A stretch of DNA of 64,000 nucleotides. Origin: Strongylocentrotus purpuratus (Eukaryota > Echinodermata > Echinoidea > Camarodonta > Strongylocentrotidae). The notes under the pieces were generated by a model. It did not search any database. It was not told where the DNA came from and saw only the letters and a program-made list of their open reading frames with translations. Position numbers and translations under genes: made by a program. This document shows, in pieces, positions 22,501 through 27,230 of the stretch. Position 1 is the first letter of the stretch; each line of letters starts with the position of its first letter. The DNA is taken from NCBI RefSeq assembly GCF_000002235.5, contig NW_022145610.1, positions 683,271 through 747,270 on the forward strand, given 5' to 3'.

Positions 22501-25290
22501 ATGTACGAGTGCATTTACCTGTACATCAGTGCTACCTTTATTTAGGATTTTAAGTTATTTAAGGATGTTCTGAAGTAATGTTTGTGCTACGTAGGGCCAG
22601 CTGATCATGAACGTGTATTTACCATGCATATACCAGGAACTCCAGGCATTGTGCGTGCATGGTGTCCCTGAGCAGCTCAGTGGCCCACGAACATTACTGC
22701 CAAACGTTGATGAGCATTTCAACTTGCAATATCTCTCTATAACACTATTATATCAAGCTAATGCTTGAATATAGTATACTGGCATAGAATAGCAAACACA
22801 CAGAGTGTTTTTTAAATATTTTTGTTAAAACTTTCCCTCCTTAAAAATGGTCACAAAGTTTATGATAATAATTATGATAATGAACATTGCTTATATAGCG
22901 CATATCACTATTAGAAAGAAAGCCTATATGCTTAAAGAAAGGTAACAGAAATAAGGCAGAATAAGAAATTAACATTTATGCCTGGTTACAAAAACTATGT
23001 CATTTATAAGCATGTTTTATAAATGAATCATTATTACACAATCAAGAAATTAGTTGTACTGTTTGTATTTTTCAAATAATTGCCTAGAATATAGTACATG
23101 TACATGATACTGTAACCACATATTCATTGATTATTGTTTGGCAGGTTGTGATGAAACCTACACAAGCCCTATTGGTACAATTAAGCGAGATGTCTTCATG
23201 GAAAATGAAGAATGTTTGTACAATGTGACGGCTCCAGAAGGACGGTGTGTACGAATCATTGGTAGCTGGGATCTCTCTCCTTTACCAAGCGGAGAAGGAG
23301 GTGAATGTCTGGGTGATTCTATCACGGTATGTATCTAGTTACAACTCTCAACAGAATAAGGTCAATTCCAAGAAGGCTAATTTTTGGTAATTTGGTAACA
23401 ACTATAAAACTCCATGTTTTATGAATCAGGGGCCCGTTTCATAAAACTTTTAATCAATAACAAATTCTAAATTTCTATGACAAATTTGCTCTCAGCCAAT
23501 CAGATGCCATGATTTCAGTAGCTTATAACAGTAGCTTGTAACTTGTTATCGATATCAAGTTTTATGAAACAGGGTCCTGATGAATAGTGGAAAGGAAACT
23601 CCACTGTTGTGAAAGTAACACATATTAGTTAATATATCATATCTTATTCATTTGTAGATTTTTTGATTTATAAATTCAAAATTGATTATTCTGTGGATAT
23701 GTCATTCCATAACACTTGGAATAAATTGACCTTAAAGATCTTTGTTCACATGTATATAGGGTAAACAATATTTCACTCATACGGCTTTTTCAAGTAATTC
23801 TATTATATTAGCTTGTTACATCATGAAGTACTACATCACTTTATAAAATGCACCTGCGAGAGGATGTAGTATTAAAGATACACAAATACAGCATTATTAT
23901 CAGCATCTGTTATATTTTTTTTGCATATGTCATCGTGTGATTCATATATCGATCAAGAATAATAATGCTAACAAAGATGGACCTCTAATCAAGAACATGG
24001 AATTAGTGAGACTTTGTAGAACAAGCACCAAGAGAGTGCTCCACAGAGGAGGACAACATTGTCATTAAGCGATTGTTGCTATACTCCTGGGCCCGAATTC
24101 AATTCAATACTCAGACTAAGTAAGAAATTTACTTAGTAAATGGCTAAGTTAAGTAATTTACTTATCTCGTATTCAAATCGCATTTTAGACTTATACTTGC
24201 GTAAGACAAAATCTAAGTAAAATACGTACTGATAAGCATTGTGACGTCACACGGTAAATCAAAAGTAATGCGCAATTGATGCATTGCAATAAATGCGCGC
24301 TGATATAATTGTGCGCAGGTTATAATACTGCGTAAGAAAAGCATATGCCTGCCAATAGAGGCCTCCAAATAATTGACTTAAGTCTGGTTGGCCGGCAGCT
24401 GTCTTAGATTTAGGGTAAAATACTTTTCCAAAAATTTGAATTCAATACTTAAGTACAAAGTCTAAGTTTTTTACTTAGCATTTGGCTTAGATAAAATACT
24501 TAGCCAATTTTGGTATTCAGTTCACACTTTTAGCTAAGCATTTTACCCTAAATCTAAGCCAACTTCATACCAGACTTAAGCCAATTATTTGGAGGTCTCG
24601 ATTGGTAGGCATATGGTTTTCTTACGCAGTATTATAACCTGTGCACAATTATATCAGCGCGCATTTATTGCAATGCATCAATTGCGCATTATTTTTGATT
24701 GACCGTGTGACGTCACAATGCTTATCAGTAAGTATTTAACTTAGATTTTGTCTTACGTAAGTATATATCTAAAATGCGATTTAAATACGAGATAAGTAAA
24801 TTACTTAACTTAGCCATTTAATTAGTAAATTTCTTATTTATGCTAAGTATTGAATTGAATACCGGCCCTGGACTATTTGAGTGGTCATTAACAGATTTAT
24901 GTGGCAACAAGCCTACATACATGCATGTAGAGTAAATATTGAAAGTTGTTTAAAAGCTAATGCTTCTTAAAAGTAAGACTTCATGAAATGATGTGTTAAT
25001 TACCATCGATCATCATGTGAATATAATGATTATGAAGGTAATGTATGAAATTTGCTTGCAGTGGCATATAATCTTGATACGTTTCTCTATATCTGTAGAT
25101 TGTTGATGCTGCATACCCATTCCGAGTTATCAGTCTCTGTGGTCGAGATAATGGTCAACTTCAAAGCTATGGTTCAACTGCTTTGATCTACTTTAAAACG
25201 GACGATGAAGATCAAGGAGGAGAATTCCAGCTTTTCTTCGTATTTATCACATGTCCAGAATATGGCTTTATCGCTTCTAATTTTTCAGAG
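81..25290 (+). CDS. Multi-exon TSP1/CUB repeat protein (gene span, both ends missing)
   Basis: Twenty-two exons share one strand, GT..AG borders and consistent splice phases; together they give 4126 coding bases, about 1375 residues. The product is a string of thrombospondin type 1 (TSP1) and CUB domains, both extracellular disulfide-bonded modules used for adhesion and protein binding, so a secreted, matrix or ectodomain protein is expected. Order: TSP1, TSP1, TSP1, TSP1-CUB, TSP1-CUB, CUB, then four TSP1-CUB cassettes. There is no signal peptide, catalytic domain, membrane segment or stop codon in the visible part; the start lies upstream and the end lies in or beyond the 25937 gap. ADAMTS13 also combines TSP1 and CUB, but not in this alternating way, so no gene symbol is given. 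Exon calls were made by eye from domain motifs and splice sites. Confidence 0.87.
586..734 (+). CDS. TSP1 exon 2
   Basis: The exon follows a T-rich tract and CAG and starts CSVSCGNGVETRVVYC, the classic TSP1 start with its paired cysteines and arginine layer. It ends CNPGDCIT with two bases of a split codon and donor GTAAGT. There is no methionine, so it is easily missed by an ORF scan. Length 149 gives phase 0 to 2, matching exon 3. Confidence 0.88.
735..1943 (+). other. Intron with SINE tail, LINE 3' end and AATAAA minisatellite
   Basis: The intron carries a SINE-type tail near 1010-1055 (AAGCGCTATATAAAAATT then ATT repeats), a C homopolymer near 1210, LINE 3' UTR-like sequence near 1315-1480 and the tandem array at 1459-1925. 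No coding sequence is seen. Confidence 0.6.
1459..1925 (+). repeat. AATAAAGTTCAATTCAATTC minisatellite
   Basis: Units of about 19-29 bp combine AATAAAGTT(C/T)AATTC with variable numbers of extra AATTC. I count 18 AATAAAG motifs on the coding strand of the host gene. The array grows out of a LINE-like tail (GATGAATGAAATAAAGTTC) and stops about 18 bp before the exon 3 acceptor. Confidence 0.92.
1944..2154 (+). CDS. TSP1 exon 3
   Basis: The acceptor CTTTCTTTCTAG follows directly on the AATAAA array. The exon completes a split threonine codon and reads YTWVSENFGDCSVTCGDG, a TSP1 start with its tryptophan, then four more cysteines and the lead strand ATPWSA. The donor is GTAAGT. Phase in 2, phase out 0. 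Confidence 0.89.
2155..3025 (+). other. Intron, no recognised content
   Basis: The intron is AT-rich with an A/T-homopolymer patch near 2610-2645 and a G/A run near 2849-2866. Small ORFs here look like chance. No repeat family or exon is recognised. Confidence 0.5.
3026..3367 (+). CDS. Fused TSP1 plus CUB first-half exon 4
   Basis: After CTCCAG the exon opens CSVTCALGVQTRGVSC, completes a six-cysteine TSP1 (ending CYLDPCPLP), and runs without an intron into a CUB domain: YGCDQSYP, then YTLQSPGYPADYPADLEC and ITFTDLLLEPGCNYDAVR. The donor is AGG|GTAAGC. At 342 bp it is the longest exon; later cassettes have an intron between TSP1 and CUB. Phase 0 to 0. Confidence 0.92.
3368..4788 (+). other. 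Intron, no recognised content
   Basis: This 1.4 kb of AT-rich sequence shows no open frame, tandem repeat or element end that I recognise. The splice context (AGG|GTAAGC ... CTATCTAG|CTT) is clear at both sides. Confidence 0.5.
4789..4983 (+). CDS. CUB second-half exon 5
   Basis: Reads LVDLQTNSANSLCDEVALPY, then the CUB core strand LEVLFLTDATVNMRGFSATY and the linker MTGEWGE, whose tryptophan leads the following TSP1. The donor is GAG|GTTAGT. Phase 0 to 0. An in-frame ATG at 4870 is internal and not a start. Confidence 0.9.
4984..5719 (+). other. Intron, no recognised content
   Basis: AT-rich intron with a few purine-rich stretches near 5530-5620. No element or exon is recognised. The acceptor is TTTTGATTAG at 5719. 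Confidence 0.45.
5720..5867 (+). CDS. TSP1 exon 6 (cassette 1)
   Basis: Reads CSVTCGVGTESRDVTCVEEG with six cysteines in the TSP1 pattern, ending CTQEDCPLPG and donor GTAACT after one base of a split codon. Phase 0 to 1, the phase shared by all later TSP1 exons. Confidence 0.92.
5868..7123 (+). other. Intron holding a Harbinger-like MITE
   Basis: The intron contains the fold-back MITE at 6343-6569 and simple ATTTC-type repeats near 6914-6945. No other element or exon is recognised. Confidence 0.5.
6343..6569. mobile_element. Fold-back MITE with TAA target duplication
   Basis: The left end TGCCTCAGTCACACCTTTGT matches the reverse complement of the right end (ACAAATGTGTGACTGAGGCA) with few differences, and the match continues inward for about 85 bp. 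TAA flanks both sides (6340-6342 and 6570-6572). A 3-bp TWA target duplication is characteristic of PIF/Harbinger elements. There is no coding capacity. The palindrome TTGATATCAA occurs three times inside. Confidence 0.85.
7124..7314 (+). CDS. CUB first-half exon 7 (cassette 1)
   Basis: After TTGTATTCAG two bases complete a split alanine codon, then CGENILRLAPGLVTSPRFP and the PxxYPVNVTC strand typical of the CUB start, ending PCQEGDSVT with donor GTATGT. Phase 1 to 0. The long reading frame running on to 7902 is intronic pyrimidine repeat, not exon. Confidence 0.91.
7370..7860. repeat. Pyrimidine-only minisatellite (CCCCTCTCTCCTCACCCCA type)
   Basis: About 490 bp of nearly uninterrupted C/T (with single A) on the + strand, in imperfect units of roughly 18-30 bp sharing CTCTCTCCTCACCC. 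It starts about 55 bp downstream of a splice donor. Two overlapping long open frames here (Pro/Ser/Leu-only) come from the composition. Confidence 0.92.
8056..8330 (-). mobile_element. tRNA-derived SINE copy (older)
   Basis: Aligns by eye with the SINE at 16193-16470: shared blocks ATATAGCGCACATATCC, CACCTGGGTGGAG and ATGTCTTGCCAAA. The tRNA-like head lies at the high-coordinate end. It is more diverged than the 16193 copy. Confidence 0.7.
8784..8949 (+). CDS. CUB second-half exon 8 (cassette 1, short form)
   Basis: Reads IQDTSSGEPVISLCQSTP, then VTLTFVSDGNPAPQGTGFTL QYFSVSPE (split here only for display) and donor GTACCTC after one base. Unlike all other second-half exons it stops right after the last CUB strand, lacks the TSP1 lead segment, and ends in phase 1 rather than 0. 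It therefore joins directly to another CUB first-half exon at 11498. Confidence 0.86.
8950..11497 (+). other. Long intron without a TSP1 exon
   Basis: This 2.5 kb intron sits where a TSP1 exon would be expected. It contains the repeat element at 9231-9815. I found no CSxTCG-type coding stretch in it. The ORFs at 9048-9854 are repeat translations. Confidence 0.55.
9231..9815. mobile_element. Non-autonomous element with inverted ends and ~145-bp internal tandem units
   Basis: The ends are inverted: TGCCTCCGT near 9231 and ACGGAGGCA ending near 9813. The left end also forms a local hairpin with CCGGAGGCA (9247-9256). Between them are four decaying units beginning near 9304, 9448, 9598 and 9727, sharing CTTGCAGAGCCAATGAACTG, GAGGTCAAAG and GGGCTCATTATGTATGCAAA. 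No coding capacity. The family name is not known to me. Confidence 0.75.
11498..11694 (+). CDS. CUB first-half exon 9
   Basis: After TTTTGTAG the exon completes a split valine codon and reads DICGGNITTSGQPIYSPNYP, the strongest CUB start in the window (SPNYPxNY), through the acidic DIDNGDYVNDTC segment to donor GTAAGT. Phase 1 to 0. It follows a CUB rather than a TSP1 exon. Confidence 0.92.
12062..12259 (+). CDS. CUB second-half exon 10
   Basis: The acceptor is TTCTTCTATAG. Reads ITDYNNPSLSRTYCGDSAPE, the CUB strand VKVSFTSNGANSSQGYIAI and the linker FVECPQAFWVPLPFGN before donor GTAAGT. Phase 0 to 0. The usual WSE leading into the next TSP1 is replaced by FGN. Confidence 0.91.
12908..13049 (+). 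CDS. TSP1 exon 11 (cassette 3)
   Basis: After TTTACAG it reads CSEICGVGNRTRELQCVNAL and closes CFIEDCP, a six-cysteine TSP1, with donor GTAAGT after one base. The SVT of the consensus is SEI here. Phase 0 to 1. Confidence 0.92.
13608..13792 (+). CDS. CUB first-half exon 12 (cassette 3)
   Basis: After TTGTTGACAG it reads (S)CDVSITAGNSQITFPMS, YNDECTLTITNENGC and LDIDEGLGDTCYNDYLM, then donor GTAAGT. Phase 1 to 0. The last 40 exonic bases plus the donor have a diverged second copy about 130 bp downstream (13885-13951). Confidence 0.91.
13885..13951 (+). repeat. Duplicated exon end with second splice donor
   Basis: About three quarters of the bases match 13752-13818, covering the end of exon 12, its donor and the start of the intron. 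The copy stays open in the corresponding frame: IDEGLGDTCYNDYLM in the exon against INEDLQDGCNNKYLT here, with the cysteine kept, followed by GTAAGG. No matching upstream half or acceptor is evident. Confidence 0.75.
14255..14452 (+). CDS. CUB second-half exon 13 (cassette 3)
   Basis: After CTTTATCACAG it reads IFDPINVYANEPYCG, the strand NTVELTLRTEDAERFKSFEV and the linker CTQYAFIPGPWSE, then donor GTAAGA. It keeps the full PWSE tail that leads the following TSP1. Phase 0 to 0. Confidence 0.92.
14500..14993. repeat. 34-bp intronic minisatellite
   Basis: About 14 units of 34 bp, consensus TTCACATAGGCTTTAATATA followed by GAGCCACGCCCTGG. Variants alternate CACGCCC, CACGTCC and CAAGACC, and CACATAG and CACACAG. 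A more decayed array of about 30-bp units (CTACAAACTGGCTTATTAT type) continues to about 15135. Confidence 0.93.
15210..15354 (+). CDS. TSP1 exon 14 (cassette 4)
   Basis: After TGTTTCAG it reads CSLSCDGGVRTRDVFCMNLA and closes CNTEECP with donor GTAAGG after one base. Six cysteines; the GDG of the consensus is DGG. Phase 0 to 1. Confidence 0.91.
15355..15972 (+). other. Intron with SINE-type tail
   Basis: Holds GTAAAGCGCTTAGAGACATT and the AAGCGCTATATAAAAATTGA tail with ATT repeats (about 15676-15742), a plus-strand SINE 3' end. Nothing else is recognised. Confidence 0.6.
15973..16178 (+). CDS. CUB first-half exon 15 (cassette 4)
   Basis: After GTTATTTGCAG it reads (V)CSEDVTRPGVIVSPGFG, then NLNCIYNITNPNSTECITV and LGQPSENCSDYVQ, donor GTAAGA. 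It carries several N-x-S/T sequons. Phase 1 to 0. Confidence 0.91.
16193..16470 (-). mobile_element. tRNA-derived SINE
   Basis: On the minus strand it begins with a tRNA-like head holding an A box (TGGACGAGTGG) and a B box (GGTTCAAATCC), followed by a body and an ATT-repeat tail next to TAGTTATATAGCGCAC. It lies just inside the intron after exon 15, 14 bp from the donor. A diverged copy is at 8056-8330, and the AGCGC..TATA tail recurs near 1010, 15690 and 22890. Confidence 0.85.
16471..17319 (+). other. Intron remainder, T-rich
   Basis: Contains T/C-rich low-complexity sequence at about 16720-16860 (GATTTTTCCCGATT repeats). No exon or element is recognised. Confidence 0.45.
17320..17520 (+). 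CDS. CUB second-half exon 16 (cassette 4)
   Basis: After TTCCATCAG it reads ITDTEGGVDFLYCGLPENTT, the strand VEVVFRTGEDERNDGFEGLV and the linker CPEFGFSAGNFSE, donor GTAAGT. The tail has NFSE in place of WSE. Phase 0 to 0. Confidence 0.92.
17521..18871 (+). other. Intron, no recognised content
   Basis: AT-rich intron of about 1.35 kb. No element ends, tandem repeats or exon-like stretches are recognised. Confidence 0.45.
18872..19013 (+). CDS. TSP1 exon 17 (cassette 5)
   Basis: After TATTCTCTAG it reads CSVTCGEGVEYRSVGCTRLS and closes CSLPECP with donor GTAAGT after one base, a textbook six-cysteine TSP1 core. Phase 0 to 1. Confidence 0.93.
19501..19600. repeat. TA then GA microsatellite
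   Basis: GAGAGATATATATATATA followed by about 40 bp of pure GA and interrupted GA/CAGA units. It gives an Arg-Glu ORF on one strand and a Ser-Leu ORF on the other, both artefacts. Confidence 0.95.
19726..19913 (+). CDS. CUB first-half exon 18 (cassette 5)
   Basis: After TCGGTACAG it reads (A/S)CDMVLTEEGIFTSPNSP, then MECEYTLISGEDQCIRVSFL and CEAGDYIE, donor GTAAAT. Phase 1 to 0. Confidence 0.91.
20337..20546 (+). other. Unrecognised cysteine-containing open frame in intron
   Basis: A 69-residue frame that reads like real protein (for example NGCTSLTYSKLDVPSCKKYI then PQSLCMNDIYDD) and meets a possible donor, GGTGAGT, at 20515. It is not a TSP1 or CUB piece. It could be a fragment of a transposed gene, a skipped exon or chance. 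No function is assigned. Confidence 0.25.
20781..20936. mobile_element. Short MITE with CAGTCAAACCTG ends and TA duplication
   Basis: The left end CAGTCAAACCTG matches the reverse complement of the right end CAGGTTTGACTG, and TA flanks both sides (20779-20780, 20937-20938). Subterminal GTGGTC..TAGACAGGT blocks repeat inside. At 156 bp it is non-coding. The TA duplication fits Tc1/mariner or ISL2EU-type elements. Confidence 0.82.
21189..21383 (+). CDS. CUB second-half exon 19 (cassette 5)
   Basis: After CTTATCCAG it reads LTDENWEYLDATYCGGSLPP, the strand SLTLYTDGVDTFRGFSAYLA and the linker CPQYGFTVGEYGE, donor GTGAGG. The lead to the next TSP1 has tyrosine (EYGE) where others have tryptophan. 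Phase 0 to 0. Confidence 0.92.
21831..21920. mobile_element. Partial copy of the 23430 MITE
   Basis: Shares GCTCTCAGCCA, ATGATTTCAGTAGCTT, TAACAGT and AGTTTTATGAAACAG with the right part of the element at 23430-23577. The left end is not recognised. Confidence 0.55.
22004..22145 (+). CDS. TSP1 exon 20 (cassette 6)
   Basis: After TTTTCTTGATAG it reads CDVSCGSGVQTREVECTDLT and closes CNEEPC(A), donor GTAAGT after one base of a split codon. Six cysteines; the first motif is CDVSCG. Phase 0 to 1. Confidence 0.92.
22146..23144 (+). other. Intron, little content
   Basis: Contains only a short SINE-like tail (GCTTATATAGCGCATATCAC) near 22890-22910. No exon is seen. Confidence 0.45.
23145..23326 (+). 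CDS. CUB first-half exon 21 (cassette 6)
   Basis: After TGTTTGGCAG it reads (S)CDETYTSPIGTIKRDVF, then ECLYNVTAPEGRCVRIIGSW and GECLGDSIT, donor GTATGT. It is the most diverged first-half module; the usual F-strand is IIGSWDL. Phase 1 to 0. Confidence 0.9.
23430..23577. mobile_element. Small fold-back MITE (GGGCCCGTTTCATAAAAC)
   Basis: The left end GGGCCCGTTTCATAAAACTT corresponds, in reverse complement, to the right end AAGTTTTATGAAACAGGGTCC with a few mismatches. About 148 bp, non-coding. The target duplication is not clear. Confidence 0.65.
24090..24867. mobile_element. Long fold-back DNA element
   Basis: Two arms of about 330 bp (24090-24420 and 24535-24867) are inverted copies around a spacer of about 115 bp. 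The left end GGCCCGAATTCAATTCAATA pairs with the right end TATTGAATTGAATACCGGCC. Shared inner blocks include TGACGTCACA, GCATTGCAATAAATGCGCGC and ACTTACTTAGTAAATGG-like runs. CTG flanks both sides (24087-24089 and 24868-24870), a possible 3-bp duplication. No coding capacity; superfamily not assigned. Confidence 0.88.
25099..25290 (+). CDS. CUB second-half exon 22 (cassette 6, last visible)
   Basis: After ATCTGTAG it reads IVDAAYPFRVISLCGRDNGQ, then the strand ALIYFKTDDEDQGGEFQLFF and the linker CPEYGFIASNFSE, donor GAG|GTGAGT. Phase 0 out means a TSP1 exon should follow, but none appears before the gap at 25937. The gene is cut off here. Confidence 0.91.
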
Positions 25291-25936
25291 GTGAGTAGCG
25301 TTTATGGTTACTCTCATGTGGAGATGGAACAGAAGCCAGAAGGGCATTAACTCATGTACTTTAACATATAGTTAAAGGTAAAGACCAGTTCTGGTCATGC
25401 CATTGCATTGTGAAAGAAACGTTGTGGAATCGATCAGAAAAGGTTGATCATCTAGCAAATATGTATTGGTGTGCACTGCAAGGTTCTGGAATCATCAAAA
25501 TGATAAGAAAATTGGCACTGTACACATAAAGATGTATATGGGACAACGTGACATGTGCGCGACATGTGCGCGACACGTGCGCGATATCTATCAGGTCCAA
25601 ATAGATATAATAATTTACCAAATACACACTGTATATCAATTAGTAGGCGGTTTCCCCGTAAAAATTGGATTATCACATATTAGTCAAAACATATTCTTTC
25701 ACATGATCGGTAATAAGAGCTTCCATTTCATTTTTGGTCTCGCCTGCGTATCAAAAAGCGAGACATAGGTGCCGCTTTTTCAGTGGCGGCGGCGTCAACA
25801 TCAAAAACTTAACCCAAGGTTTAAGTTTTTGAATTTTTGATATAATTTTTAAAAGTATAAGTTCTTAGTCAATGAAACTTGGACTATAGGGTTATCAAGT
25901 ATCCCCAATCATGTGAGTAGAATTTCAGGTCCACAA
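25291..25936 (+). other. Intron start and dispersed repeat before the gap
   Basis: Contains a short tandem of GACATGTGCGC near 25547-25590 and, from about 25735 to the gap, a piece (GGTCTCGCCTGCGTATC, GGCGGCGTCAACATCAAAAA, AACTTGGACTATAGGGTTA) that resembles a dispersed repeat seen in many marine invertebrates. The family name is not known to me. Confidence 0.45.
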
Positions 25937-26436
25937 NNNNNNNNNNNNNNNNNNNNNNNNNNNNNNNNNNNNNNNNNNNNNNNNNNNNNNNNNNNNNNNN
26001 NNNNNNNNNNNNNNNNNNNNNNNNNNNNNNNNNNNNNNNNNNNNNNNNNNNNNNNNNNNNNNNNNNNNNNNNNNNNNNNNNNNNNNNNNNNNNNNNNNNN
26101 NNNNNNNNNNNNNNNNNNNNNNNNNNNNNNNNNNNNNNNNNNNNNNNNNNNNNNNNNNNNNNNNNNNNNNNNNNNNNNNNNNNNNNNNNNNNNNNNNNNN
26201 NNNNNNNNNNNNNNNNNNNNNNNNNNNNNNNNNNNNNNNNNNNNNNNNNNNNNNNNNNNNNNNNNNNNNNNNNNNNNNNNNNNNNNNNNNNNNNNNNNNN
26301 NNNNNNNNNNNNNNNNNNNNNNNNNNNNNNNNNNNNNNNNNNNNNNNNNNNNNNNNNNNNNNNNNNNNNNNNNNNNNNNNNNNNNNNNNNNNNNNNNNNN
26401 NNNNNNNNNNNNNNNNNNNNNNNNNNNNNNNNNNNN
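25937..26436. other. Assembly gap of 500 N
   Basis: Exactly 500 unknown bases, the usual placeholder for a scaffold gap of unknown size. Open frames reported through it are meaningless. Distance and even orientation across it are unproven. Confidence 0.98.
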
Positions 26437-26529
26437 GGAAATTGTACGATAATTTCCACACTCAGGATTTCTTTTCCCATGTCCATACAGTTGAAAATAA
26501 TGAAAACTCGAAATTCCTTGAGATAACGT

Positions 26530-27230
26530 TGGCTTAACGTTGGTCCATCGTCTCAATTTTAACTCATAAATGGTAGTTTTTGGTTGGCTATTCGACGCTG
26601 GGCTAACGTTGGCTTAACGTTCGTCCATCGTCTCAACGTTGGTTCACTGTCGCCATTTTTGCTGATAAATGGTGGTTATTGGTCGGCTATTCGACGTTAG
26701 GCCAATGTTGGCTTAACGTATTGGTCCATCCTCTCAATGTTTACTAATAAATGGTTACTTTGGTAGGCTATTCGACGTTGGCCCAATGTTGGCTAAACGT
26801 TGGTCCATTGTCGCCATTTTTGCTGATAAATGGTGGTTATTGGTCGGCTATACGACGTTGGGCCAATGTTGGTTTAATGTTGGTCCATCGTCTCAATGTT
26901 TACTGATAACTGGTGGATATTGTTTGGCTATACGACCTGATAAATGGTGGTTATTAATCGGTTTTTCGACGTTGGCCCAATGTTGGCTAAACGATGGTCC
27001 ACTGTCGCCAAGTTTATGGATACATGGTGGCTATTGGTTGGCTATTCGACTTTAGGATAACGTTGGATGATCATCGACGTTGCCGTTGGTCCATCGTTTC
27101 AAATCTCACTGATAAATGGTGGATATGTTGGATATACGACGTTGGATCAAGCTTGGCTAAACGATGGTTCATCTTCTCCATCTTTACTTATAAATAGTGC
27201 ATGTATATATTGGTTGGCTATATGACGTTG
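26530..27230. repeat. ACGTTGG-rich tandem array, ~80-90 bp units
   Basis: About eight or nine imperfect units with blocks AACGTTGGTCCATCGTCTCA, CTGATAAATGGTGGTTATTG and GGTCGGCTATTCGACGTTGG. Spacing between the TCGACG marks is mostly 79-90 bp, with one 36-bp partial unit. It starts close to the gap, so its left edge may be missing. The open frame through it is a by-product of the repeat. Confidence 0.9.

Noticed and set aside
25884-26556. Frames of about 180-215 codons made mostly of X
   Set aside because: They run through the 500-N gap and carry no information.
26786-27197. Trp-rich frames in the 26530 array
   Set aside because: The periodic peptide follows the nucleotide repeat; no start context, splice sites or domain.
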